From Elusimicrobiota bacterium (GTDB lineage Bacteria; Elusimicrobiota; Elusimicrobia; UBA1565; UBA9628), in the NCBI GenBank assembly GCA_023249645.1, contig JAHFCF010000003.1, forward strand, positions 62,001-126,000: a stretch of 64,000 bases of DNA, in the 5' to 3' direction. Shown one piece after another: positions 44,264 through 52,763 of the stretch; position 1 is the first letter of the stretch, and every line of letters starts with the position of its first letter. Both the position numbers and the translations under genes were made by a program. The notes under the pieces are model-generated. The model made no database searches. It was not told where the DNA came from and was given only the letters and a program-made list of their open reading frames with translations.

Positions 44264-46024
44264 ATGATCACGCTTCAGAACGTCACGAAATCCTTCGGGC
44301 AGCAGCTGCTCTTCGAAGGTGCCTGCCTGCAGATCAACGAGGGCGACCGCTACGTCCTCGTCGGCCCGAACGGCGCGGGAAAATCCACGCTTTTTAAGAT
44401 CCTCCTAGGCACGGAGGAGGCTGACGAGGGCAAGTTCTCGATCAAGCGCGGCTCGGTGGTGGGCTATCTGCCGCAGGAGAACGCGCCGGTGACCGAGGAC
44501 ACGGTCCTGGCAACGGCCCTGGCCCATCACGAGGACCCGGACGGCCGCCTCACAGCCAAGGCCAAGGCCATCCTCATGGGCCTGGGCTTCAAGGTGATCG
44601 ATTTTGAAAAAAAGCTCAATACGCTCAGCGGCGGCTGGGCCATGCGCGCGGCCATGGCCAAGCTCCTCATGCAGGAGCCGGACCTCCTGCTCTTGGATGA
44701 GCCGACCAACCATCTCGACATCGACGCGCTTTTCTGGCTGCAGAACTACCTGCAGTCCTACACGGGCGCCATCTTCCTCATCTCGCACGATCGGGCCTTC
44801 ATCAACGCGGTCAGCCGCGCCATCGTCAGCATCCAGGACCGCACGCTCAAGGTCTATCACGGCGACTACGAGTTCTACCAGCGCGAGCGCCAGGCGCAGA
44901 ACGATCGGCTGCTCTCGGCCTTCAAGCAGCAGCAAGTCGAGATCGCGGCCATGCAGGACTTCATCGACCGCAACCGCGCCCGCGTCTCGACGGCCAACCG
45001 CGCCCAGAGCATGATCAAGCGCTTGGAGAAGCTCGAGCGCGTCACCCTGCCGCAGGAAGCCAAGACGATCAGGATCCGATTCCCCCAGCCCACGCGCACC
45101 GGCGTGCGGGTCCTGGCCTTGAAGAACGCCAAAAAATCCTACGGGGACGTGAAAGTCTATGACGGCCTGAACTTCGAGCTTGAGCGCGGCTGGAAGGTGG
45201 CCTTCGTGGGCCACAACGGGGCGGGCAAATCCACGCTGCTCAAGATACTCGCCGGGGCCATCCCTCTGGACTCAGGCGAAAGATTCGTCAATCCCGAAGC
45301 ATCCGTGGGCTATTTCTCGCAGCACAGGGAAGGCCAGTTCAACCGGACCAAGACTGTGCTCGAGGAAGCCCAGAGTGTGGGACGAATGAACCCCGACCTC
45401 TTCACGCGCACGGTGCTGGGCACCTTCCTTTTTCCCGGAGACGCGGTCTACAAGCCCGTGAGCGTGCTCAGCGGCGGCGAGAAAAGCCGCCTGGCTTTGG
45501 TCAAGCTCCTGCTCGATCCTCCGAACGTTCTGCTCTTAGACGAGCCCACGACACACCTCGACATGGCCAGCGTCGACGCCTTAGTCGAGGCCCTGCGCGA
45601 TTTCGAGGGCACCATCTGCTGCATCAGCCACGACCTCTACTTCCTCAACGCCCTGGCCGACCATGTGGCGCACATCGAGAACGGGAAAGTGACGTGGTAT
45701 CCCGGCAACTACGAGTACTTCAAGAGCCGCCAGGCGCAGTGGCACGAGGACAATCCGGCAGCCGTCGAGGTACCCAAGGTGGAGAAGGCCAAGCACGCGG
45801 CGCCCAAGAAAGCCAGGCCGCAGGACAAGGGCAAGCTCGAGGCCGCGGTGCTCAAGCTCCACGCAGAACTCGAGGAACTCGCGGGCAAGCTCTCGGACCC
45901 GGCGCTCTACGAGGATTTCGCCAAGGTCCAGGAGATCGGCGAGAGGATGGAGGTCGTGCAGGCCGACATCCAGGCGAAGGAAGCGGAGCTGAGAATTCTG
46001 GGGACACCTTACTCAATTCAATAG
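44264..46024 (+). CDS. ABC-F family ATPase
   Basis: Two ABC domains in one 586-residue soluble chain: Walker A GPNGAGKST (residue 37) and GHNGAGKST (about 323), signatures LSGGW and LSGGEKSRLAL, Walker B LLLDEPTNHLD and LLLDEPTTHLD, with the charged interdomain linker and a C-terminal coiled coil. ABC-F proteins act on ribosomes (translation factors or antibiotic protection); this one has no membrane domain. A short remnant similar to its C-terminal coil appears again at 46586-46633. Confidence 0.9.
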   Translation: MITLQNVTKSFGQQLLFEGACLQINEGDRYVLVGPNGAGKSTLFKILLGTEEADEGKFSIKRGSVVGYLPQENAPVTEDTVLATALAHHEDPDGRLTAKAKAILMGLGFKVIDFEKKLNTLSGGWAMRAAMAKLLMQEPDLLLLDEPTNHLDIDALFWLQNYLQSYTGAIFLISHDRAFINAVSRAIVSIQDRTLKVYHGDYEFYQRERQAQNDRLLSAFKQQQVEIAAMQDFIDRNRARVSTANRAQSMIKRLEKLERVTLPQEAKTIRIRFPQPTRTGVRVLALKNAKKSYGDVKVYDGLNFELERGWKVAFVGHNGAGKSTLLKILAGAIPLDSGERFVNPEASVGYFSQHREGQFNRTKTVLEEAQSVGRMNPDLFTRTVLGTFLFPGDAVYKPVSVLSGGEKSRLALVKLLLDPPNVLLLDEPTTHLDMASVDALVEALRDFEGTICCISHDLYFLNALADHVAHIENGKVTWYPGNYEYFKSRQAQWHEDNPAAVEVPKVEKAKHAAPKKARPQDKGKLEAAVLKLHAELEELAGKLSDPALYEDFAKVQEIGERMEVVQADIQAKEAELRILGTPYSIQ

Positions 46025-46030
46025 CCGGGG

Positions 46031-46093
46031 CAGCCCGCCCCATATCTTTCTTTTTCGATTTTTCAAACTCCCCAGGAGGGTTTTGTCGCAATG
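46031..46093 (+). repeat. dispersed 62-bp intergenic repeat, copy 1
   Basis: Begins CAGCCCGCCCCATATCTTTC and includes AACTCCCCAGGAGGGTTTTG, which can fold into a small stem. It matches 49415-49476 at most positions. It follows the ABC-F gene closely and may serve as a terminator. Confidence 0.6.
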
Positions 46094-46113
46094 GCATATT
46101 TGTTGTGGTAAAC

Positions 46114-46119
46114 TATAAT
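46114..46119 (+). promoter_or_regulatory. TATAAT box ahead of hairpin element B
   Basis: A perfect TATAAT lies so that transcription would begin at about 46126-46128, right at the left inverted repeat of element B. No good -35 box is visible. Confidence 0.4.
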
Positions 46120-46130
46120 GGTGCCTCCAG

Positions 46131-46517
46131 TTAACCTGAATTCTTCAGTTCAGCAGATCATCCGGCTCCGCGGCTGAAAAAAGAGATTATTTTTTTCGTC
46201 TCTTTTTCCATCTATTTCCAGCTGCGCTTCAGTTGGAAATTATGCAACCGAGCAACTCGGTATGCGCACCCAAACTGAAAATCAGGTCGAACTGTTGCCG
46301 GCAACAGTTGCTTGAAAATTTTTTTGAAGACCAAGCGAGGTTTACGCCCCGACAGCGAAGCTGGCGGGACGGAAACCCCGGCGCCGACTGTCCCGTCGGC
46401 GCCGAGGCCGCTGTTCACCCTACTGGTTGGATCAACAATCTCTTACGCTCTTCGGGAGCGTGATTCAGCGCGCAACAGCGCGCTGAATTCAAGCTTCAAC
46501 TGAACTTTTCAGGTTAA
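46131..46517 (+). ncRNA. hairpin-rich element B (candidate structured RNA, homologue of element A)
   Basis: About 387 bp without a gene, closed by TTAACCTGAA...TTCAGTT (from 46131) pairing with AACTGAA...TTCAGGTTAA (to 46517). Stems inside include TTTCCAGCTG with CAGTTGGAAA, ACCGAG-CAA-CTCGGT, the palindrome AACTGTTGCCGGCAACAGTT (46290-46309), a stem closed by GGTTT and AAACC (46339-46377), CGGCGCCGAC with GTCGGCGCCG, CGCTC-TTCG-GGAGCG, and TTCAGCGCGC-AACA-GCGCGCTGAA (46464-46487). The block GAGGTTT to CTCTTACGC is shared with element A. The plan recalls HEARO/omega RNAs of IscB elements without their ORF; that link is a guess. Confidence 0.6.
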
Positions 46518-46585
46518 AGCATCTATTCGAGACATTTAACCGTCTTATCTGCGGACAGGTGTCTTATTTGAATCAATTATAACTG

Positions 46586-46633
46586 GATGCCAAGGTCAAA
46601 GAGATCGGCGAGAGGATTAAAGGCCTGAGCTAG
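46586..46633 (+). pseudogene. remnant similar to the ABC-F C-terminal coiled coil
   Basis: Reads DAKVKEIGERIKGLS then stop, next to DFAKVQEIGERMEV in the ABC-F tail; the DNA matches over about 30 bases with three differences. It has no start codon. It suggests a duplicated or displaced gene end around the inserted element B. Confidence 0.45.
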
Positions 46634-47538
46634 ATATCCAGCGTCTTTCGCAACTGGACGAGCTGCTCCTGCCTCTTGGCAGGAGACATCTTGCCGATGT
46701 TCTTGAGCTTCCAGAGAACCGCGGGTAGCCTTTCCGTGCCAGCGACGCCGAGAAGAGGCCAGTCGGGTCTGCCTTCCTTCATCGAAACAAGGAACCTTCG
46801 CTCGTCCGCAGTCAGGTCCGCCCCGAGCCGAGCGATCAGGCGTTGCCTGGCGTCGATGAGCGCGTCATATTCCACGGCTTCGTCGGTCATTTCCAGGAGC
46901 TCTGATTCAAAGATATCGCGCACGTCCTTGAGGGTTGGTTCGATGAGTTCGTGCATCGGGCGGTCGTGGCTGATCAGGTGGACCAGGAAGCTCTTGCGGA
47001 TCTCCTCGGTGACTCCCGGCCCGTCGAGCAGCCCTTTGACATCGAAAAGGTCGCGCGGGTGCTGGCGGTCGAGGGCCGCGCAGATCTTGCCGCCGAAGAG
47101 CTCGGGTATCGCCAAGACCGGCGCCTTCACGGCGGCCTCGAAGGCAGTGCGCGCCTTCTGGGAAAGATCGCGCGTCGCCGCGCCGTAGAGAGAGCCCCGC
47201 ATCACCGTGTTTGGCTCAACCTTCACCTCGGCGTCGGCAGAGCGGACGACCAGCTTGAAGACGAGACCGCCGGCTGCGGTCTCGTGCACGTTGGAATCAG
47301 GGAAGGACTTCGCGATCGATCTCTTGATGCGCAGGAGCGCCTCGCTGATGCCTCGCAAAGACTCCGCGCGCGGCGCGATGGGGAGATACGTCAGGTCGAT
47401 GTCCACGGAAAGCCGCGGCATGTCCCAGATGAAGAAGTTGATCGCCGTCCCGCCCTTGAGCGCGAAACGATCCTCGAGCGCCACGTGCGCCAGCACACGC
47501 AGCATCAGCCGCGCCTGGTCGAGGTATTCCTTTCTCAT
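46630..47538 (-). CDS. abiEii: AbiEii-type nucleotidyltransferase toxin
   Basis: A 302-residue toxin of a type IV toxin-antitoxin/abortive infection system. The DNA-polymerase-beta-like nucleotidyltransferase motifs are visible: ALKGGTAINFFIWD near residue 27 and SVDIDLTYL near 45. AbiEii toxins stop growth, in studied cases by modifying tRNA with nucleotides. The start overlaps the abiEi stop as ATGA. Its GC is close to the core genome, higher than the RM genes further right. Confidence 0.87.
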   Translation of the reverse strand: MRKEYLDQARLMLRVLAHVALEDRFALKGGTAINFFIWDMPRLSVDIDLTYLPIAPRAESLRGISEALLRIKRSIAKSFPDSNVHETAAGGLVFKLVVRSADAEVKVEPNTVMRGSLYGAATRDLSQKARTAFEAAVKAPVLAIPELFGGKICAALDRQHPRDLFDVKGLLDGPGVTEEIRKSFLVHLISHDRPMHELIEPTLKDVRDIFESELLEMTDEAVEYDALIDARQRLIARLGADLTADERRFLVSMKEGRPDWPLLGVAGTERLPAVLWKLKNIGKMSPAKRQEQLVQLRKTLDI

Positions 47539-48332
47539 GGACCTTCGCGCACAACGGACGCGTCTGGGTTGGGCTCGACTGTTATCTGATACTGGGCATC
47601 GAACCGGCCGCCCTTGACTATCGAGCGCTTGCCTTTGCCCAGGTCGATCTTCGAAAGATCCAGCTCCTTGACCCAGGCATGCTCCGCCTCTTGCGCCAGG
47701 AAGAGGAAAAGCCGTTTGGCCTTGACCGACCGGCAGGCTTCAAGCAGCTCCTGCACGAGTTCGGGCCGCAGCGTCGGCAGGCCTCCCATGAAGAGACGCG
47801 CCTCCTCGAAAGACTGAAGCCGCGGCACGTCCTCAAGCGCCTCCAGCATGGCGCGCTCCGCAGCGGAAAGGCGCAGGGAAAAATCCCCGAAGGGACGCTC
47901 GGTCAGCCCGGCATCCATCTTGCCGCGGAAAAGATCGGCCGCCGTGAACGAGAGCTTCACGCCCCAGTCGTGGCGGAGGAACCAGGCGGGCAGACGCGTC
48001 CCGCGCGCGGCGTAGAGGCGCAGCCTGCCGCCCTCCCGCTGGCGCGCGTAATGGCCGTAGCCCTGCGCTTCCAGCGCTCTCTTGGCGCCCAGATGCACCG
48101 GCAGCTTGAGCTGGTACTGGAGCGCGTGAAGCGCGCCGGTCCACTCCACGGCATCGTCCAGGCGTCCATAGGCGCCGCGTTCCAGGCGCCGGACCCAGCC
48201 GGAGCGGTGGTATTTCCTCACCAGGTCGCGCGACACTCCTTGCTGTTCCAGCCAGGGGGGGGTGGCGACCACTCCCTTCGGCCATACGGCCAAGAGTTCG
48301 CTGAGCTTCTGACGGTTAGAATCTTTTTTCAT
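47535..48332 (-). CDS. abiEi: AbiEi-type antitoxin and transcriptional autoregulator
   Basis: A 265-residue antitoxin: winged helix at the N-terminus (LSELLAVWPKGVVATPPWLEQQGVSRDLVRKYHRSG, truncated here for length in my reading to the first 60 residues) and an AbiEi C-terminal domain (from about residue 90). Such proteins counter AbiEii and repress the operon by binding inverted repeats. Matching repeats of the form GTACT-N3-AGTAC stand upstream. A TATAAT box lies about twelve bases before the ATG. Confidence 0.82.
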   Translation of the reverse strand: MKKDSNRQKLSELLAVWPKGVVATPPWLEQQGVSRDLVRKYHRSGWVRRLERGAYGRLDDAVEWTGALHALQYQLKLPVHLGAKRALEAQGYGHYARQREGGRLRLYAARGTRLPAWFLRHDWGVKLSFTAADLFRGKMDAGLTERPFGDFSLRLSAAERAMLEALEDVPRLQSFEEARLFMGGLPTLRPELVQELLEACRSVKAKRLFLFLAQEAEHAWVKELDLSKIDLGKGKRSIVKGGRFDAQYQITVEPNPDASVVREGP

Positions 48333-48343
48333 TGGTTTATTCC

Positions 48344-48435
48344 ATTATATATTTTGAGTACTTATAGTACGCATTTAAGTATTATAATAAACTATTAGTT
48401 TATTTAAGAGCAAATAAGAGTACTAGAAGTACTCT
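48344..48435 (-). promoter_or_regulatory. AT-rich promoter and operator repeats of abiE
   Basis: Minus-strand TATAAT (48349-48344). Upstream are GTACT-TAT-AGTAC (48358-48370), AATAAACTA-T-TAGTTTATT (48386-48404) and AGAGTACT-AGA-AGTACTCT (48417-48435). The two GTACT repeats are likely AbiEi sites by analogy with studied systems. Confidence 0.6.
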
Positions 48436-48477
48436 AAACTGCTTCTAAATAAACTATAGCAGATAAATGTGAAATTT

Positions 48478-49357
48478 TCAAGGGCCCTTCAGCCGCTCGC
48501 GGGCCAGGCGGATGGCCTCATGCAGCTTGCCCTCCAGGGTGTTTTTGGCCGGCAGATCGGTCATGTACTGCGCGCCGCGGAACAAGGAAGACGTTTCCGC
48601 GGTGCCTGGCCATTTCCATAAGGCCAGGCGACGCGGATGCCGCTCTCGCTCCCCCGGGCGCCTTTCGTGCCTGTCGAGCCAGCGCAGGTAGAGCTTTAGC
48701 TGCCCCTTGTCCGCGGCCCGGAAACCTGTCGAGCTTGAGCTCGATGGCCACCAGCCGCCGCATGCCGCGGTGATAGAACAAGAGGTCGATGTAATAGCCT
48801 CGGCAAAATCCCCGCCCAGCTCGATGAGGGGTCGCGGAAGACGAGGTCCGGGGTGAGGCGGTCTTGCTCCCGCAGATCGGCCACTTCCTGGCGGGCCAGC
48901 TGGGAGGGCTTCCTTGATAGGGCCGTCCTCTCGACTTAAGGGCACGCACGCTCCAACGCTCCAAGCGGCACATCTCAGCGTAGAAGTCACGCTGGAGGTC
49001 ATCTTCGAGGTAAATGATGAGCCGGAAATGGCTCCAGCCCAATTTTGCACACAGTGTGTGCAAAATCTCCCGGTTCGGGAATACCTCGGCGAAACGCACC
49101 ATGTATGCGAGATTGCGCGCCCCGAATCCTTCTCCATATGCGCTGACCAATTGTCGACTCAGTGAGTAGACAATCTGCTGGGCATATTTGGCGCGCTTAT
49201 TGCCTAGGATGTCCTGCCGGATGCGCCGCCCGATGCTCCAGTAGAGCATGACCAACCCGGCGTTGACTGCCTGGGCCACCCGGCCCCGCGCGGCCTCGAT
49301 CAAGGACCGGATGTCGCCGAGCAGCGACGCTTGCGATTCTTGCAGCTGTTTTTTCAT
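48478..49357 (-). pseudogene. broken DUF1016 (YhcG-type) PD-(D/E)XK nuclease gene
   Basis: The N-terminal part is intact: RVAQAVNAGLVMLYWSIGRRIRQDIL, YMVRFAEVFPN and RDFYAEMCRLERWSVRALK. After about residue 150 the homology jumps between frames: ADLREQDRLTPDLVFRDP in one, YYIDLLFYHRGMRRLVAIELKL in another, and ADKGQLKLYLRWLDRHE, then NTLEGKLHEAIRLARERL in a third. Several frameshifts and small deletions are therefore needed, and the nuclease core (LLFYHR...IELK) cannot be made with the DNA-binding part. The intact family is a helicase-free nuclease often near type I RM genes, as here. Confidence 0.82.
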
Positions 49358-49376
49358 AAGCGGTTTCTCCCTGCCA

Positions 49377-49405
49377 TACATACGATCGAGGGCCGAAAAA
49401 GTTCC
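49377..49405 (-). repeat. dispersed 29-bp repeat, copy 2
   Basis: On the minus strand GGAACTTTTTCGGCCCTCGA then TCGTATGTA, nearly the same as 62581-62609. It sits just upstream of the broken nuclease gene. Confidence 0.6.
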
Positions 49406-49659
49406 ATCAGCCTCCAGCCCGTCCTATATCTTTTTTGCGGTTTTTCGAACTCCCCTGGGGGGTTTTGTCGCAGTGCAGCCCATGGGGATCGTGGGAAAGG
49501 TACCAGAACTTGGGCGACGTTTTGGTATTATTCTCTTGCCAAGCCCGTGCAGAGGCCTGAGCGGGATGGCAGCTTACAATGATTCCTGAATATATTTGCA
49601 GGCAGCCAGCGTATCCTGCCCTTAATCTAAGTTATACTTGTAACTGATTTGGAGACAAT
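49406..49659. other. gene-free stretch before hsdM, with repeat copy
   Basis: Apart from the second 62-bp repeat at 49415-49476 and a likely -10 box TATACT (49633-49638) for hsdM, I see nothing in these bases. Confidence 0.5.
49415..49476 (+). repeat. dispersed 62-bp intergenic repeat, copy 2
   Basis: Begins CAGCCCGTCCTATATCTTTT and ends with GGTTTTGTCGCAGTG; the counterpart is at 46031-46093. The two copies bracket the AbiE locus and broken nuclease in direct orientation, so recombination between them could delete the roughly 3.4 kb between. Confidence 0.6.
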
Positions 49660-51279
49660 ATGTCTAAAGTAGCAGCCCCTGGCAGCAAGGTCGGCAAGGC
49701 AAAGAAACAAGAGTCATTGGAAGCCTCCCTTTGGCAGTCGGCGGATAAGCTGCGGAAAAATATAAATGCCGCCGATTACAAGGATGTGGTGCTCGGTCTT
49801 GTCTTTCTGAAATACATATCCGACGCCTTTGAGGTTCTGCACGCCAAGCTTGTCGCCGGCAAGGGCGAGCATGAAGGCTCCCTTCCGGAAGATCCCAATG
49901 AATATACGGCTGAAAAAGTCTTCTTTGTTCCGCCCGTAGCCCGCTGGAAGCGCATCTCCGATAACGCCAAAAAGACTGAAATTCTCCTTGAGAACGGCAA
50001 AAAGGTGGATATCGGCGGCTATGTGGACGAGGCTATGGAATCCATCGAACGCCGGAACTCTTCCTTAAAAGGCGTTCTCCCGAAGGTTTACACGAAGCCG
50101 AATCTGGACCGGGCCAGCCTGGGCGGGCTGATCGATACTATCGGCACGATAGCCCTTGGCAGCGAGGAAGCCAAGAGCAGGGATCTGCTGGGCCGGGTGT
50201 ACGAGTATTTCCTCGGCCAATTTGCGCTTGCCGAGGGACAGAAGGGCGGTCAATTTTACACGCCCGCCAGCGTGGTTAAGCTGCTTGTCGCCATGCTTGA
50301 GCCTTACGAGGGCCGGGTGTTCGACCCCTGCTGCGGTTCCGGCGGCATGTTCGTGCAAAGCGAGAAGTTTGTCGAGGCTCATCGGGATCACTACAAGAAG
50401 AAAAACACAGGCGCGAGCCTGAACCCCGCCGACATGATTTCCATATACGGCCAGGAATCCAACCTGACCACTTGGCGTCTGGCCAAAATGAATTTGGCGA
50501 TCCGAGGCATAGACAGCTCGAACATCAAGTGGAACAACGAGGGCTCGTTCCTCAACGACGCACACAAAGACCTTAAGGCCGATTTTGTTATCGCCAATCC
50601 GCCGTTCAACGATTCCGACTGGTCGGGCCACCTCTTGAAAGACGATGCCCGCTGGAAGTACGGCGTTCCTCCCGCCGGCAACGCCAACTACGCGTGGATT
50701 CAGCATTTTATCTATCACATCTCGCCCAAAGGCATGGCCGGTTTTGTCCTCGCCAAAGGTTCGCTGACTTCCAAAACCAACAGCGAAGGCGACATCCGCA
50801 AGGCCATTATCGAAGCCGGCCTTCTGGACTGCATTGTTAATCTCCCGCCAAAGCTTTTCGTGAATACTCAGATTCCTGCCTGCCTTTGGTTCTTGTCGCG
50901 CCGCAAAGAGGGCCGCCTGGACAAGGTGTTGTTTATCGATGCCCGCAACCTCGGCTATCTGGTCAACCGCCGGTCAAAAAACTTTACCGATGCCGACATT
51001 GCCAAGATAACCGAAACCTACCACCACTGGCACAATAAGACTGACGGGTACGCGGATGTGCCTGGATTCTGCAAGTCAGTGCCTCTCGATGAGATCCGGG
51101 CGAAAGATTATGTGCTCACGCCGGGGCGCTATATCGGCCTGCCGGATGAGGAGGATGATTTTAATTTCGCGGAACGCTTCGGCAAGCTGAAGGCGGAGCT
51201 TGATGAGCAGATGAAAGAAGAAGTCAGGCTGAATGAACTGATCCGCAACAACTTAGCCAAGGTGGTGGTGTGCAAATGA
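49660..51279 (+). CDS. hsdM: type I restriction-modification methyltransferase subunit
   Basis: The adenine-N6 methyltransferase of a type I system, 539 residues. The HsdM N-terminal helical domain precedes the SAM motif FDPCCGSGGMF (near 220) and the catalytic NPPFND (near 313). GGAGAC stands before the ATG. It works with HsdS to methylate, and with HsdR to restrict DNA. GC is lower than in the surrounding chromosome, in keeping with transfer. The stop overlaps the next small gene as ATGA. Confidence 0.95.
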   Translation: MSKVAAPGSKVGKAKKQESLEASLWQSADKLRKNINAADYKDVVLGLVFLKYISDAFEVLHAKLVAGKGEHEGSLPEDPNEYTAEKVFFVPPVARWKRISDNAKKTEILLENGKKVDIGGYVDEAMESIERRNSSLKGVLPKVYTKPNLDRASLGGLIDTIGTIALGSEEAKSRDLLGRVYEYFLGQFALAEGQKGGQFYTPASVVKLLVAMLEPYEGRVFDPCCGSGGMFVQSEKFVEAHRDHYKKKNTGASLNPADMISIYGQESNLTTWRLAKMNLAIRGIDSSNIKWNNEGSFLNDAHKDLKADFVIANPPFNDSDWSGHLLKDDARWKYGVPPAGNANYAWIQHFIYHISPKGMAGFVLAKGSLTSKTNSEGDIRKAIIEAGLLDCIVNLPPKLFVNTQIPACLWFLSRRKEGRLDKVLFIDARNLGYLVNRRSKNFTDADIAKITETYHHWHNKTDGYADVPGFCKSVPLDEIRAKDYVLTPGRYIGLPDEEDDFNFAERFGKLKAELDEQMKEEVRLNELIRNNLAKVVVCK

Positions 51280-51503
51280 AAGTCCGCGAATTGATGGAAA
51301 CTCTTAAGAAATTTCCCGGCGACATGCTGGTTTTAACTGATGGCTATGAAAGCGGATTTGAAGAAACCCGTCGCCCCGAGATTATTAAAGTTAAACGCGA
51401 ACCCAAGCAACCATATTACGACGGTGAATATCAAAGCGCGGAAGAGAAAGCCGGTAGCTCAATAAAGGCAGTGGTTATCGGCAGAAACCGTCGTGCTGAT
51501 TAA
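51276..51503 (+). CDS. small protein of the type I RM operon, unknown function
   Basis: Seventy-five residues (KVRELMETLKKFPGDMLVL at the start, acidic and polar after). The ATG at 51276 makes an ATGA overlap with hsdM. The protein has no catalytic motif I recognise. Small ORFs of similar size occur between hsdM and hsdS in other loci, so it is likely real and may be an adaptor or control protein. It also overlaps the alternative upstream start of hsdS. Confidence 0.6.
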   Translation: MKVRELMETLKKFPGDMLVLTDGYESGFEETRRPEIIKVKREPKQPYYDGEYQSAEEKAGSSIKAVVIGRNRRAD

Positions 51504-51525
51504 GACTGAACGTGAAGAGCGAATA

Positions 51526-52758
51526 ATGCTTTCTGCAAAAGCAGGGGTGTCTCCTCCACAATTCGCGGGAACGAGGACGTGGAAGGACTATAAGTTGGGA
51601 GATTTATGCCGCAATATTTCCTATGGATACACAGAAAGTGCCTCATTGGAAGCAATCGGGCCGAAATTCCTTCGCATCACGGATATTGTCTCAGGCCGTG
51701 TTAATTGGACTGCTGTTCCATACTGCCAGATCTCCAGCGATCATCACGCGAAGTACAAGCTGCAAGCAGGTGACATCGTTATTGCCCGCACTGGCGCTTC
51801 AACTGGACATACGTACACAATCAAACCAAGCGACTTAAAGCATGACGCGATTTTCGCATCATATTTGATTCGTTATCGTGTCGACAATAAAAAAGCCGAC
51901 CCCTATTTTGTTGGGCAGCTACTGACAAGTTCGATATGGAAAGGTTTTGTCGAGGGCATTCTCGGCGGGTCGGCACAGCCTGGCGCAAACGCAAAACTAT
52001 TTGCGGATTTTGACATTCTCCTGCCGCCACTCCCTGAGCAACGCGCCATCGCAGCCGTGCTTTCCAGCCTTGATGACAAAATAGACCTCCTTCACCGCCA
52101 AAACAAAACCCTTGAAGGCTTAGCCGAGACGATATTTAGATGCTTTTTCGTTGATAATCAGAAGAAGACTTGGAAAGAATCCACCGTTGATGAACTTGCC
52201 CACCATGACAAAACAAGTATTTCCCCAAACAGAAATCCATCTACCCTGTTTCATCATTACAGCATTCCAGCTTTCGATGAATCACATATGCCCATTTGTG
52301 AGCTTGGGGCGTTAATACAAAGCAACAAATATAAGGTCACGGAAGATGTGATTCTTTTTTCCAAATTAAACCCGCACCGAGACAAGAGACTCTGGCTTGT
52401 CCCAGGATCCATACCAGAAAATTCAATATGTTCAACTGAATTTCAGGTCATCAAGCCAAAAGCTCGACAATATCTTTTCTTTCTTTACGGATTCGTCGGC
52501 TATTCTGAAAACTACGATCAAATTGCGGCAGGTGTTGGAGGGACAAGCGGCAGCCACCAGCGCATTGGTCCAGAGGTGATATTCAAAACAAAATGTTTCT
52601 TGCCTGATGATACCACTCTGACGAAATACAATGAAATGGTCGAAGGTGTTTTCAAAAAGACACATAATAATCGCGCGGAGATGAGAGACCTCTCTCGTCT
52701 CCGCGACATGATTCTCCCGAAGTTGATGTCCGGCGAAGTGAGGGTGAATCAGAACTAA
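51526..52758 (+). CDS. hsdS: type I restriction-modification specificity subunit
   Basis: A 410-residue specificity subunit with two target-recognition domains (about 20-195 and 215-400), separated by the conserved helix LPPLPEQRAIAAVLSSLDDKIDLLHRQNKTLEGLAETIF. The second domain ends in a weaker helical repeat (LRDMILPKLMSGEV). The start at 51526 is preferred because GAAGAG precedes it; the track's GTG at 51493 would overlap the small gene. HsdS determines the bipartite DNA target. Confidence 0.9.
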   Translation: MLSAKAGVSPPQFAGTRTWKDYKLGDLCRNISYGYTESASLEAIGPKFLRITDIVSGRVNWTAVPYCQISSDHHAKYKLQAGDIVIARTGASTGHTYTIKPSDLKHDAIFASYLIRYRVDNKKADPYFVGQLLTSSIWKGFVEGILGGSAQPGANAKLFADFDILLPPLPEQRAIAAVLSSLDDKIDLLHRQNKTLEGLAETIFRCFFVDNQKKTWKESTVDELAHHDKTSISPNRNPSTLFHHYSIPAFDESHMPICELGALIQSNKYKVTEDVILFSKLNPHRDKRLWLVPGSIPENSICSTEFQVIKPKARQYLFFLYGFVGYSENYDQIAAGVGGTSGSHQRIGPEVIFKTKCFLPDDTTLTKYNEMVEGVFKKTHNNRAEMRDLSRLRDMILPKLMSGEVRVNQN

Positions 52759-52763
52759 CAAAT

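Noticed and set aside
46131-46517. group II intron domain V or hammerhead ribozyme
   Set aside because: I looked for a GAGC/GUUC domain V helix and for CUGANGA...GAAA cores and found neither.
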